The notes: generated from the letters alone by a model not told the origin. A DNA stretch of 35,464 nucleotides from Thermococcus sp. (GCA_015523195.1 WAKU01000025.1:1-35464); one strand, 5' to 3'; positions 1 to 9,550 are shown, numbered from the stretch's first letter. Made by a program: numbers and translations.

Positions 1-735
1 AAGGACGGAAGGAAGTTCATTGAGGTGGCGAAAAGGGTTACAAAGAAGAAGCCGGTCATAGCGCTAAAAGCCGGAAGGAGCGAGAGCGGAGCAAGAGCTG
101 CATCGAGTCACACGGGTTCTTTAGCAGGAAGCTGGAAGATCTACGAGGCGGCCTTTAAGCAGGGCGGTGTCCTCATAGCCGAGACCATAGACGACATGCT
201 CAGCATGGCGAGGGCCTTCACACAGCCATTGCCGAGAGGAAAGCGCGTCGCGATAATGACGAACGCCGGTGGCCCCGGAGTTTTGACGGCGGATGAGATA
301 GACAAGCGCGGGCTGAAGCTGGCGAACCTTGAGGAAAAGACGATAGAGGAACTGCGCTCCTTCCTTCCGCCCATGGCTGCTGTAAAGAACCCGGTCGACA
401 TGATAGCCTCCGCCAGGGGAGAAGACTACTACAGAGCAACAAAGGCCCTTCTGCAGGACAAAAACGTTGACATGCTCATAGCGATATGCGTCGTTCCAAC
501 CTTCGCGGGAATGACGCCGGCGGAGCACGCTGAGGGGGTCATCAGGGCCGTCAAGGAGGTAAACAACGGAAAGCCAGTTCTCGGCCTCTTCATGGCGGGC
601 TACGTCAGCGAGAAGGCCAAGGAACTGCTTGAGAAGAACGGAATCCCGAGCTACGAGAGGCCGGAGGATGTGGCAGCTGGAGCCTACGCCCTCGTCCAGC
701 AGGCGAAGAACGCCGGCGTTTTGGAGGAGGAGTGA
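1..735 (+). CDS. ADP-forming acyl/acetyl-CoA synthetase alpha subunit, C-terminal part (5' truncated by window)
   Basis: Reading frame is open to the window edge (KDGRKFIEVAKRVTKKKPVIALKAGRSESGARAASSHTGSLAG...). The ASSHTGS and TNAGGPGVLTAD motifs are typical of the NDP-forming acyl-CoA synthetase family. Confidence 0.9.
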   Translation, partial: KDGRKFIEVAKRVTKKKPVIALKAGRSESGARAASSHTGSLAGSWKIYEAAFKQGGVLIAETIDDMLSMARAFTQPLPRGKRVAIMTNAGGPGVLTADEIDKRGLKLANLEEKTIEELRSFLPPMAAVKNPVDMIASARGEDYYRATKALLQDKNVDMLIAICVVPTFAGMTPAEHAEGVIRAVKEVNNGKPVLGLFMAGYVSEKAKELLEKNGIPSYERPEDVAAGAYALVQQAKNAGVLEEE

Positions 736-774
736 CTTTCATTTTTTCATCACTCAGACGTGGGAGGTGTTTGA

Positions 775-2718
775 ATGGCGAAGGTTACCGACATAGTGTT
801 GTGGGACAAACCCGGGGAGAGGGTTCTCCTCCTCGGAAACCACGCGATAGCAAGGGGAGCGCTCGAAGGCAACATAGCGGTTTTTGCCGCCTACCCCGGA
901 ACGCCGAGCTCAGAGCTTACCGACACGATGGCGGCAGTTGCAAAGAAGGCCGGCGTTTACATGGAGTACTCAACCAACGAGAAGGTGGCATTTGAGACAG
1001 CTTTGGCAGCGGCCTGGAGTGGCCTTAGAGCAATGACGGCAATGAAGCACGTTGGCCTTAACGTCGCCATGGACAGCTTCATGACGGCAAGCTACATGGG
1101 CGTTGACGGCGGGCTAATAGTTATGGTGGCAGACGACCCGAGCATGTGGAGCAGTCAGAACGAGCAGGACACAAGGGCGATAGCCAAGAACGCCGGGATT
1201 CCAGTTTTGGAGCCTTCGAGCGTTCAGGAAGCAAAGGACATGGTGAAGTACGCCTTCGAGGTGAGCGAGAAGTACGGCCAGATGGTGATACTCAGAACGA
1301 CGACGAGGAGCTCCCACATGCGCGGCGACGTCGTTCTTGGAGAACTGCCCGAGGAGATAAGAAAAGCCAAGAGAAAGTTCGGGAACTTCAAGAAGAACCC
1401 CGAGAGGTACGTTGACATACCCGCCTTCCAGAGGAAGAAGCACCCCTGGTTGCTCGAAACGGTGGAGAAGTTCCGCGAGGAGTTTAGCGAGAATCCCTTC
1501 AACTGGATTGAGGGCGATGAGAACGCAAAGGTGGGTATAATCGCTCCGGGCCTCAGCTACGCCTACGTGAAGGAGGCCTTAGCATGGCTCGGCGTCGAGA
1601 ACGTTAAGTTGCTCAAGCTCGGGACACCTTACCCGGTTCCCTACGGCCTGCTTGAGAAGTTCTTCGATGGACTTGAGAGGGTTCTCGTCGTTGAGGAGCT
1701 TGAGCCGGTCGTTGAGGAGCAGGTGAAGGTCTGGGCCTACGACAAAGGCCTGAGAATCCCAATCCACGGGAAGGACATCGTGCCGAGAGTCTTCGAGATG
1801 ACAACGAAAAGGGCTGTAGAGGCCGTAGCGAAGTTCCTCGGCATGGAAACGCCGATAGACTTTGAAGAGATAGACAAGAAGTACGAGAAGGTCTCAAAGA
1901 TAGTCCCGCCGAGGCCACCGAGCCTCTGTCCGGCCTGTCCGCACAGGAACACCTTCTACGCCATAAGGAGAGCCGCAACTCCAAGGGCCATATTCCCGAG
2001 CGACATAGGCTGCTACACCCTCGGTGTTCTTCCGCCGCTCAAGACCGTTGACACGACCATAGCGATGGGTGGCTCGATAGGAATGGCCCACGGCCTCGAC
2101 GTTGCTTTGAACGGCGTTCCGGGCGAGGAGGAGAGAAAGACCGGCAAGGAGAAGAAGATAATCGTTGCCACCATAGGAGACTCGACCTTCTTCCACACGG
2201 GCCTGCCAGCTTTGGCAAATGCCATCTACAACCGCTCCAACGTTGTCATAGTAGTCCTCGACAACCTCGTCACGGCAATGACGGGTGACCAGCCGAACCC
2301 CGGAACTGGAGACACCCCACACGGGCCTGGTAAGAGGATACTCATAGAGGAAGTCGCAAAGGCGATGGGAGCCGACTTCGTTAAGGTCGTTGACCCCTAC
2401 GACATAAAGGCGACGGAGAAGGCGATCAAAGAAGCTCTGGCCGTTGAGGGCGTAAGCGTCGTCGTTTCAAGGCAGCCCTGTGCACTCTACAGGATAGGCC
2501 AGATGAGGCGCGCTGGAGAGAAGTGGCCCATCTACCACGTCATCGAGGACAAGTGTACCGGCTGTAAGATCTGTATCAACGCCTACGGCTGTCCGGCGAT
2601 ATACTGGGATGCCGAGGCAAAGAAGGCCAAGATAGACCCGACGATGTGCTGGGGCTGCGGCGGATGTGCTCAGGTGTGTCCGTTTGGAGCGTTTGAGCCC
2701 ATGGAGGAGGGTGAGTGA
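775..2718 (+). CDS. iorA: Indolepyruvate:ferredoxin oxidoreductase alpha subunit
   Basis: 647 aa; TPP-binding [19 protein letters not shown] motif and C-terminal ferredoxin-like Cys clusters ([28 protein letters not shown]). Confidence 0.95.
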   Translation: MAKVTDIVLWDKPGERVLLLGNHAIARGALEGNIAVFAAYPGTPSSELTDTMAAVAKKAGVYMEYSTNEKVAFETALAAAWSGLRAMTAMKHVGLNVAMDSFMTASYMGVDGGLIVMVADDPSMWSSQNEQDTRAIAKNAGIPVLEPSSVQEAKDMVKYAFEVSEKYGQMVILRTTTRSSHMRGDVVLGELPEEIRKAKRKFGNFKKNPERYVDIPAFQRKKHPWLLETVEKFREEFSENPFNWIEGDENAKVGIIAPGLSYAYVKEALAWLGVENVKLLKLGTPYPVPYGLLEKFFDGLERVLVVEELEPVVEEQVKVWAYDKGLRIPIHGKDIVPRVFEMTTKRAVEAVAKFLGMETPIDFEEIDKKYEKVSKIVPPRPPSLCPACPHRNTFYAIRRAATPRAIFPSDIGCYTLGVLPPLKTVDTTIAMGGSIGMAHGLDVALNGVPGEEERKTGKEKKIIVATIGDSTFFHTGLPALANAIYNRSNVVIVVLDNLVTAMTGDQPNPGTGDTPHGPGKRILIEEVAKAMGADFVKVVDPYDIKATEKAIKEALAVEGVSVVVSRQPCALYRIGQMRRAGEKWPIYHVIEDKCTGCKICINAYGCPAIYWDAEAKKAKIDPTMCWGCGGCAQVCPFGAFEPMEEGE

Positions 2719-2719
2719 G

Positions 2720-3328
2720 ATGAGAGAGTATAACATCGTTATCACCGGAGTGGGCGGTCAGGGAATTCTCACGGCAGCAAACCTGCTCGGCTGGGCGGCT
2801 TTGAGGGCTGGCTATAAAGTCCGCGTTGGGGAAGTTCACGGCATGAGCCAGCGCTTTGGGAGCGTTATCGCCTACGTCCGCTTTGGCGAAGATGTTTACG
2901 GCGCGATGGTTCCCGAGGGGAAGACCGACGTCATACTCTCCTTTGAACCCGTCGAGGCTCTACGCTACATCAACTACCTTAAGAAGGGTGGCCTGGTCTT
3001 CACGAACGCTCGCCCGATTCCACCGGTTCAGGTCTCTATGGGACTCGCTACCTATCCGAGCTTAGAGGAGATGAGGAAGATCATTGAGGAGGACTTTGAA
3101 GGCAAGTTCATGGCCTTCGACGCTGAAGAACTGGCCCTAAAGGCAGGGAACATCGTTACCACCAACGTCGTCCTCATCGGGGCTTTAACCCAGACGCCGG
3201 GCTTTCCGCTCTCGGCCGAGCACGTAAGGGAAGTTATCAAGGTAAGCGTCCCGCCGAAGACGATAGATGTGAACATGAAGGCCTTCGATTTAGGGGTTAA
3301 GGCCGCGAAGGAGATGCTGGGGCTTTGA
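2720..3328 (+). CDS. iorB: Indolepyruvate:ferredoxin oxidoreductase beta subunit
   Basis: [24 protein letters not shown]..., start 1 nt after the iorA stop; 2-oxoacid oxidoreductase gamma-type fold. The ORF-track start at 2666 is upstream and overlaps iorA. Confidence 0.93.
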   Translation: MREYNIVITGVGGQGILTAANLLGWAALRAGYKVRVGEVHGMSQRFGSVIAYVRFGEDVYGAMVPEGKTDVILSFEPVEALRYINYLKKGGLVFTNARPIPPVQVSMGLATYPSLEEMRKIIEEDFEGKFMAFDAEELALKAGNIVTTNVVLIGALTQTPGFPLSAEHVREVIKVSVPPKTIDVNMKAFDLGVKAAKEMLGL

Positions 3329-3399
3329 GAGCTCTCTTGTCCCTTTTTCCTTCCCTTAGTTGAGCCCTTTACTGCCCTTTATCTCGCGAAACCCTTATA

Positions 3400-3417
3400 A
3401 CTTACCCCTGGGTAAGT
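3400..3417. repeat. Inverted repeat ACTTACCC-CT-GGGTAAGT (site 1 of CTTAC-N6-GTAAG)
   Basis: Perfect 8-bp arms read directly; immediately downstream of the TATA-like cccttataa at 3392-3400. Confidence 0.85.
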
Positions 3418-3437
3418 AACTTACGGTGGGGTAAGTT
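3418..3437. repeat. Inverted repeat AACTTAC-GGTGGG-GTAAGTT (site 2)
   Basis: Perfect 7-bp arms; runs into the TTG start codon (3436-3438) of the ATPase gene; centre is 19 bp from site 1. Confidence 0.85.
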
Positions 3438-4542
3438 GCTGTTCGACCTTCGCCCAAAAACCAAGCGGGCTGACCTGTACGATAGGGAGAAGGAACTGAG
3501 GGAGTTTCAGAGCGCAGTGAACCTGGGTGAGGACCTGATCCTCCTGCTCGGCATAAGGCGCCTCGGGAAAAGCTCCCTCCTAAACGTTGCGCTCGCGGAA
3601 TCGGGATTCCCGTATGCAAAAATCGACGTCCGCTCCCTCTACTTCACCCACGGCTCAATACCTCAAGGGATTCTTGCCCGAAAAATCCTTGATTCCCTCC
3701 TCGCAACTGTCTCGGGACGTAAATCACTAAGACTTAAGCTTGAAAAGGTTTTGAGCTCCATCCGCGGGCTGAGGGTTTCGGGCCTGAGCGTGGAGTTCGA
3801 GAGGAAACCCGACCTTGCAGAAATTCTTGAAAAGATAAGCTCATGGGCCGAGAACGAGAACCTAAGGGCGATAATTGCCTTCGATGAGGCCCAGTACCTC
3901 AGGCTTTCGGGGATTCGCTACGACGGCCTGATAGCTTATGGGGTTGATAGCCTTCCCGGGATAACCTTCGCGCTAACTGGCTCTGAGGTGGGAATGCTCC
4001 ACGACTTCCTTGGCCTTGAGGACCCCAAAAAACCCCTCTTTGGCAGATACGCGAGGGAGATAGTGCTTCAAAGGTTCAGGCGGGAGGAGAGCATGGACTT
4101 CCTCAGAAGGGGTTTCGAAGAGGTCGGCATCAAACCGAGTAGGCAAGAGATCGGGGATGCCGTTGGGAGGTTCGACGGCATAGTCGGCTGGCTCACGATG
4201 TACGGTTATCTCCGCGGGGTTAGAAAGCTTCCCCATGCCCAAGCTATGGACGAACTCTTCAACATGGCCGAAAAGCTAATCCGGGGGGAGCTTTCGTCCC
4301 TTATTAGGAACAGCAGGAGGTACGGGGTTATATTGAAGGCAGTCGCCATGGGAAACGTTAGGTGGAGCACCATAAAGGAGTACGTGGAGTTCAAGATGGG
4401 GCCCGTAAACGACGCAAAGTTCTCCGTCCTCCTCAAGAACCTCCTCAAGTACGGCTACCTTGAAAAGAAAGGAAACGAGTATTCAATCCCAGATCCGGTC
4501 GTTAAGGAAGTCGTGAAGAACCTTCAACTTACCCCCCGGTAA
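3436..4542 (+). CDS. Archaeal ATPase_2/STAND-like P-loop ATPase with C-terminal winged-helix-like region
   Basis: MLFDLRPKTKRADLYDREKELREF N-terminus, Walker A LGIRRLGKSSLLN, Walker B-like LRAIIAFDEAQYL; the family is expanded in Thermococcales and Methanocaldococcus. Confidence 0.85.
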   Translation: MLFDLRPKTKRADLYDREKELREFQSAVNLGEDLILLLGIRRLGKSSLLNVALAESGFPYAKIDVRSLYFTHGSIPQGILARKILDSLLATVSGRKSLRLKLEKVLSSIRGLRVSGLSVEFERKPDLAEILEKISSWAENENLRAIIAFDEAQYLRLSGIRYDGLIAYGVDSLPGITFALTGSEVGMLHDFLGLEDPKKPLFGRYAREIVLQRFRREESMDFLRRGFEEVGIKPSRQEIGDAVGRFDGIVGWLTMYGYLRGVRKLPHAQAMDELFNMAEKLIRGELSSLIRNSRRYGVILKAVAMGNVRWSTIKEYVEFKMGPVNDAKFSVLLKNLLKYGYLEKKGNEYSIPDPVVKEVVKNLQLTPR

Positions 4543-4543
4543 T
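4528..4543. repeat. Third CTTAC-N6-GTAA(T) inverted repeat, containing the ATPase stop codon
   Basis: CTTACCCCCCGGTAAT; inner arms TTACC/GGTAA are perfect; shares AACTTACCCC with site 1. Confidence 0.75.
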
Positions 4544-5545
4544 CTACAGCTCCCACCACTGCTCTTGTGCCTCTTTTACGGCCGAGACCGTCCTTAGAGC
4601 CTCATAGGAAGGTGTAACCGGGACTTCCCTTATCTCCCCCGACAGGTAGCCCTTGATGAATGCCGGCAGGCCTTTGTCGAGGCCTACTGAATAGCCGCCC
4701 TCGAAGATTACAGCGAGCGGATAGCGAGAGAGCGTTGAGCCGGCGTAGGCAAAGAAAACCTCGCTTAACCTGAGTGTCGTCAGGTTCTCGCCGAGAAAGC
4801 CGTCGAAGCCGGCCGAGATGACGATGAGCTCTGGCCTGAACTGGACTATCACCTGGAGGACGATTTCGTTCCATGCATAGATGTAGTCATCATCTCCGGC
4901 GTAGTGGGGCATCGGGATGTTGATCTTCGTCCCCTCTGCCCTCCTGCCCCCGACCTCGTATTCGTACCCGCTCATCGGGTAGATGTCGCGCTCGTGGAGG
5001 TCTATGTGAACGGCCTTTTCATCGTTCCACAGTATCTCCTGTGTGCCGTTGCCGTGGTGGGCGTCGAAGTCTATAACAAGAACCTTCCCGAGCTTCTCCT
5101 CCGCGATCTTGGCGGCGTAGGCAGAGTTGTTGAAGATGCAGAAGCCGAGCGTCGGTGCCCCCAAGGCCCTCCCGTTTCTGCCCGCGTGGTGTCCGGGAGG
5201 TCTGACAAGGGCTAAGTAAAGCCCTTTCCTCTCAACTGCCAGTTCAACTGCTCTTCTTGATGCCCCAAAGGCGGTGAGGGAAGCCTTCCACGTTCCTGGG
5301 GAAACGTAGGTGTCCGGGTCGAGGTGGGAGAAGTCCCTGCTCATATCCTTCACGAGCCTGACGTAGTCCTCACTATGAACCCTGAGCAGTTCATCCTCCT
5401 GAACCGGCCCCGGTTCGATCGGCTCCCAGAGGCCGGCGCTCTTAAGGGTGTTGACGGCCCTCAAAAGCCTCCCCGGGTTCTCGGGGTGGTACTCCTTTGG
5501 CCTGTGCTCGAGGAAAGCGGGTGAATAGAGGACTCCAAACCCCAC
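4544..5545 (-). CDS. Histone deacetylase-fold (HDAC/acetylpolyamine amidohydrolase superfamily) protein
   Basis: RPPGHHAG, DFDAHHGNGTQEI, SAGFDGF and FEGGYS motifs. Confidence 0.9.
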   Translation of the reverse strand: MGFGVLYSPAFLEHRPKEYHPENPGRLLRAVNTLKSAGLWEPIEPGPVQEDELLRVHSEDYVRLVKDMSRDFSHLDPDTYVSPGTWKASLTAFGASRRAVELAVERKGLYLALVRPPGHHAGRNGRALGAPTLGFCIFNNSAYAAKIAEEKLGKVLVIDFDAHHGNGTQEILWNDEKAVHIDLHERDIYPMSGYEYEVGGRRAEGTKINIPMPHYAGDDDYIYAWNEIVLQVIVQFRPELIVISAGFDGFLGENLTTLRLSEVFFAYAGSTLSRYPLAVIFEGGYSVGLDKGLPAFIKGYLSGEIREVPVTPSYEALRTVSAVKEAQEQWWEL

Positions 5546-6148
5546 TCAGAAGTACCCCCTGTCCTCCTCCTTCATGGACTTCTTTATCTCGTTCAGGAGC
5601 GCCTCCGCCTCCTCGGGCTTCATACCCACCTTCTGGGTCAGGAACTTTACTATCTCCTCCTCGCTTGCCCCTTTCTTGATGCGTTCTAAGACCATCAGGG
5701 CTATCCTCTCAAAAATGGCCTCGTTAAACTGCTCCGAGAGTCCGAGGGTATCCATCAGGACACCCATCCCGACGAGGAGGGCCGTGAGAGCGTCGTTGAA
5801 CTCGTCCTTTCCAAGGGTCTTCTCGTCGAGGTCGACACGGAGCGTGACCTCATCGTTCACACCGCTCAGGGTGAACTTTATGAGGTTCAGGCGCTCGTTG
5901 AGGACGAGGAGGGCGTGGTAGGTCTTGACCCTCTCCTCAAGGTTCATTGCTATCGTCTCGATCCCGGAGGGCACAGCGAGCCTCACGAAGCCGTCTGGAA
6001 AGAGGACGTTCAGCAGAAAGGGCACCTTTGGGTGTTCCGCCACGTACTGTCCCTTCCCCACCTCCTTGACGCTCCATGGTAGATCCACGGGGTCTTCCGC
6101 ATCGTCCCTTCCAGCCCTGAGCCACCCGAGCACGGTATCCTCTATCAT
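5546..6148 (-). CDS. Conserved hypothetical protein (200 aa)
   Basis: Start chosen at ATG 6148 (MIEDTVLGWLRAG...) with GGTGAT upstream; the longer ORF to 6571 overlaps the agmatinase gene antisense. Confidence 0.75.
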   Translation of the reverse strand: MIEDTVLGWLRAGRDDAEDPVDLPWSVKEVGKGQYVAEHPKVPFLLNVLFPDGFVRLAVPSGIETIAMNLEERVKTYHALLVLNERLNLIKFTLSGVNDEVTLRVDLDEKTLGKDEFNDALTALLVGMGVLMDTLGLSEQFNEAIFERIALMVLERIKKGASEEEIVKFLTQKVGMKPEEAEALLNEIKKSMKEEDRGYF

Positions 6149-6223
6149 GGAATCACCATGGGATGTAGGCTCAACCCCATAAAGTTTTTTTGCCCTTCGC
6201 CCTCTCATGGCCGGGTGGTGCAC

Positions 6224-7084
6224 TTGGATTTCCTGTACACGTATCGCACGTTCAGCCTTGAGCTCCCGCTCACGGAGCCTGAAAAAGCTCGCTTCGTAAT
6301 CCTCGGTGTTCCATTCGACGGCACGACGAGCTTCAAAGGGGGCGCCCGTTTCGGGCCGACTCTGACGAGGCACGCGACCCTGAACCTTGAGAGCTACGTC
6401 CTCGACTACGGCCTGGACATCGCCGACCTTCCCGTTGCAGATATCGGCGACATCGCGGTCGTAGCCGGGGATCCGAGGAGAACAGCCGACAGGGTGAGGG
6501 AGACCATAGGGGAGCTCAAAGCGGCCAACCCCAAGGCTGTGCCCGTACTCCTCGGAGGGGAGCATTCGCAAACGTTAGGGGCCGTCGAGGCGCTGAAGCC
6601 TAAAAGCTACGTTGTTTTTGACGCACACCTCGACCTGAGGGACAGCTACGGCGACAACCCCTACAACCATGCCTGCGTCGCCCGGAGGATAAGCGAACTG
6701 GGCGTTGGGGAGGTCATGTTCGGGATAAGGAGCGGAACTGGGGAGGAGGTGGAGTACGCGGACGCGAGGGGCATAAAGTGGGTTCACGCGAGAGATTACA
6801 GCTTCGATGCATTCATAGAGCTTGTCAGGCCCCTCCCAGAGCCGGTTTACCTTTCGATCGACGTTGACGTCTTCGACCTCGGCCTCGTTCCATCAACGGG
6901 GACACCGGAGGCCGGCGGCCTTTCCTTCTGGGATGTTGTGGAGGCTGTGGAGTGGCTGACCGAGAAGAAGTCCGTGGTCGGCGTTGACATAATGGAGGTC
7001 GCTGGTGAGGCCTTAGGGGATCCAACTGCCCTGACCGCTGCTAAGCTGCTCTTCTACCTCCTCGGGGCTATGGGCAGGCTGTGA
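6224..7084 (+). CDS. speB: Agmatinase-family ureohydrolase
   Basis: GGEHSQTLGAVEAL, VFDAHLDLRD, SIDVDVFDLGLVPSTGTPEAGG manganese-site motifs. Start probably TTG 6224 (LDFLYTYRTFSLELP) after GGGTGGTG; GTG 6215 is an alternative. Confidence 0.92.
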   Translation: MDFLYTYRTFSLELPLTEPEKARFVILGVPFDGTTSFKGGARFGPTLTRHATLNLESYVLDYGLDIADLPVADIGDIAVVAGDPRRTADRVRETIGELKAANPKAVPVLLGGEHSQTLGAVEALKPKSYVVFDAHLDLRDSYGDNPYNHACVARRISELGVGEVMFGIRSGTGEEVEYADARGIKWVHARDYSFDAFIELVRPLPEPVYLSIDVDVFDLGLVPSTGTPEAGGLSFWDVVEAVEWLTEKKSVVGVDIMEVAGEALGDPTALTAAKLLFYLLGAMGRL

Positions 7085-7267
7085 GCCGGCCCTATGGTTT
7101 GGCTTTCGTGTTTTCCTCTCCTTACCCCTTGATATTCCCGATCAGGCTTGATGAATGGGCCAGACCTCCATCGGCGTCTTGCAATGTACCCATTGTTTCA
7201 TCGGTGGACTTTCCTTTCCATAAACCCTTAAATAGGCCTTTTCCAATTATCACACCGGTGAGGTGTT

Positions 7268-7762
7268 ATGGGTCTCGAAGAAACCCTCGAAACCTTCCAT
7301 TCACTCAAGGTCAGGGCCGTAACCCCCAGACCGGACTCAATGCCGGTAGTTGAGGAGGGAACGGCTATCTTAGACATTCTCAAGATACTCAGGACGAGGC
7401 ACCACGTCTGGGTCGTTGAGGACAGGGAGACCATGAAGCTGACGGGTGTTATAAGGTACTTGGATGTCATAGACATCCTCCTCCCCCCCGAGGCGCACCG
7501 CTTCAGACTGGGGATGACGGGGAGAACAATGAAGTCGGCCCTCGGCGGCGCGAGCAGTGCCAGGGACGTTGCCGAGAGGCATCCCCTAACCATCGATGCC
7601 GATGCCACTGTTCTCGACGCCCTGATGAAGATGAAGAAGTACAAGATGCAGGTCTTGGCGGTCGTAGAGGACGGAAAGCTGGTCGGTGAGGTCAGCCTGA
7701 GGATACTGATAGATGAGCTGCTGAGGTTGAGCAGGGTGGGTGGTGCCCAATGGAAGCCGTAA
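7268..7762 (+). CDS. CBS-domain pair protein
   Basis: Two CBS-like repeats (VTPRPDSMPVVEEGTAILDIL..., HPLTIDADATVLDALMKMKKYKMQVLAVVEDGKLVGEV). Confidence 0.88.
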   Translation: MGLEETLETFHSLKVRAVTPRPDSMPVVEEGTAILDILKILRTRHHVWVVEDRETMKLTGVIRYLDVIDILLPPEAHRFRLGMTGRTMKSALGGASSARDVAERHPLTIDADATVLDALMKMKKYKMQVLAVVEDGKLVGEVSLRILIDELLRLSRVGGAQWKP

Positions 7763-9066
7763 CGTGGCTGCTCTTCACGATAGGCATCGCCCTCATCCTC
7801 GCCAAGATAGGGGACAGCATAATAGAGCGCTTTGAGCTTCCGGGCGTTTTAGGGGAGCTGATAATGGGTATGATACTTGGAAACCTCGTCTACTTCGGCC
7901 TCGTTTCCCCCCACTACCTGCCAATAGTGAGCGGACAGGGCTTTACAACAGACATAACCCAGATATCAGAGTTCCTTGCCAAGCTGGGCATAATCTTCCT
8001 GCTCTTCCTCGGTGCCCTCGATACCGACATCGATCAGCTTAAGAGCACCGGGGTCACGGCAACCGTCTCAACTGTTTTAGGCGTTTTCACACCCCTCATA
8101 ATAGCCTGGTACGCCCTCATGGCAATGGGCTACCCGAGCAGGGAGGCCTTCGCCGGCGGCGTCTTACTCACGGCCACGAGCATAGGCCTCACCGTTCGCG
8201 TCATGATGGATCTCGGGGTGCTCAAGAGTGAGGTTGGGGCGGCCTCCCTCAGCGCGAGCGTCATGGACGACTTCCTCGGCATAGCCCTCGTCATCTTCGC
8301 CGTCGGAACCGGGAGTCTGCTCAACCTGACGGTCAAGATAGTGGCGTTCTTTATAATAACAGGTGTAATCTGGTGGTACCTCGTTGACTACTACATCAAG
8401 TTCGCCGAAAGGCTTCACGTTGAGAAGGGCATCCTCGGGATGGCCCTCGGGATGATGTTCCTCTTCGCGGCTTTAGCTGAAGGCTGGTTTGCAGCTGCTA
8501 TTGAGGGCGCGTTCATGATGGGCCTGACCCTCTCAAAGCTCCCAGAAGGAAAGCGCATGATGGACGACGTTAGGGCCATAGGCTACGGCCTGCTTATACC
8601 GTTCTTCTTCGTGCACACCGGGGCAATGCTAAACCTCACCGTCTTCGAGCACAGGAACGCCCTCGTCCTCGCGACCGTGATGAGCATCATAGCGGTCATT
8701 GGAAAGATAATAGGCAGGGGATTCGGAGCCTGGATAACGGCCTGGGGGCGCGGAAGAAGCTTCCTCACGACGAGGGAGAACTTCTGGATGTCCCTGCAGA
8801 TGGGCATAGGCTCTATCCCGAGGACCGAGGTCGCGCTGGTTGACCTGATGGTCGCGATACAGGGGAAGGCCATACCACCGAAGGACGCACCGGACTTCAT
8901 AGCGGCAACGCTGATCTTCATAACGGTCTCAGTCCTGATAACGCCGCCTCTCCTCAAGTGGGCCTTCAAGGCGGAGATAGAGAAGGCGAAGAGGGCGAGA
9001 GCGGAGGAAAAGATAAGGCGCGTCAAGGAGACAAAGGAGAGGATAAAAGAACTCAAGGGGCGCTGA
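7750..9066 (+). CDS. Cation:proton antiporter (CPA2/NapA-KefB type membrane protein)
   Basis: Multi-pass hydrophobic protein; FELPGVLGELIMGMILGN and ASVMDDFLGIALVIFAVG motifs typical of Na+/H+ exchangers; overlaps the CBS gene by 13 nt. Confidence 0.9.
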   Translation: MEAVTWLLFTIGIALILAKIGDSIIERFELPGVLGELIMGMILGNLVYFGLVSPHYLPIVSGQGFTTDITQISEFLAKLGIIFLLFLGALDTDIDQLKSTGVTATVSTVLGVFTPLIIAWYALMAMGYPSREAFAGGVLLTATSIGLTVRVMMDLGVLKSEVGAASLSASVMDDFLGIALVIFAVGTGSLLNLTVKIVAFFIITGVIWWYLVDYYIKFAERLHVEKGILGMALGMMFLFAALAEGWFAAAIEGAFMMGLTLSKLPEGKRMMDDVRAIGYGLLIPFFFVHTGAMLNLTVFEHRNALVLATVMSIIAVIGKIIGRGFGAWITAWGRGRSFLTTRENFWMSLQMGIGSIPRTEVALVDLMVAIQGKAIPPKDAPDFIAATLIFITVSVLITPPLLKWAFKAEIEKAKRARAEEKIRRVKETKERIKELKGR

Positions 9067-9079
9067 GCCCCTCTCTTTT

Positions 9080-9550
9080 TCACCCGAAGAAGGCCCCCAT
9101 CATGTCCATCTGTTCCTCGCTCATGGACTTTATCCTGAACTCGGGTATCTGGGCCTTAAGCTTCTCGTACTCCTCCTCCGTTATCTCCTTGGCTTTTCCG
9201 TTCTCAACGAGGTAGAAAACCCCGTAGTCCGGGTCGCGGTAGGCAACGAGGAACTTCTCAACCTCGATGTCTTCAAAGTTCACGAAGATGACGTTTCCAC
9301 CTGTATAGGGTTTTCTGCACTTGAAGGGGAAGCTTGAGGAGTTGAGCATCGCATCGCCGAGGGCCTGGTTAGCCCTCTCGCCGTTTATCTCAGTCCAGAA
9401 CTTCCTCCCCTCGAAGTCGCCCTCAACGACTATCAGGAACCTCTGGCCGTCGAGCTCGACAACCGGGGCCCCTTTCTCGGTCAGTATCTTGAAGAGCTCG
9501 CCGATCGTCTCGGCGTTTCTAAGAGAAGCAACGAACCCCTCAACTTTCAT
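9080..9550 (-). CDS. Conserved hypothetical protein
   Basis: MKVEGFVASLRNAETIGELFKIL...; RBS-like cggtgaaa upstream of ATG 9550. Confidence 0.75.
   Translation of the reverse strand: MKVEGFVASLRNAETIGELFKILTEKGAPVVELDGQRFLIVVEGDFEGRKFWTEINGERANQALGDAMLNSSSFPFKCRKPYTGGNVIFVNFEDIEVEKFLVAYRDPDYGVFYLVENGKAKEITEEEYEKLKAQIPEFRIKSMSEEQMDMMGAFFG

Noticed and set aside
736-774. CTGAGTGATGA on the minus strand as D'/C' boxes
   Set aside because: No downstream D box or upstream C box; just the short iorA leader.
4655-4695. TTGATGA...CTGA resembling C/D boxes inside the HDAC gene
   Set aside because: First C-box base is wrong, no D'/C' pair and it is inside a conserved CDS on the opposite strand.
6149-6571. 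N-terminal extension of the 5546-6571 minus ORF
   Set aside because: Overlaps the agmatinase gene antisense; a good RBS-preceded ATG exists at 6148.
7145-7205. Possible C/D sRNA near gatgaatgggcc
   Set aside because: No matching D box at proper spacing on either strand.
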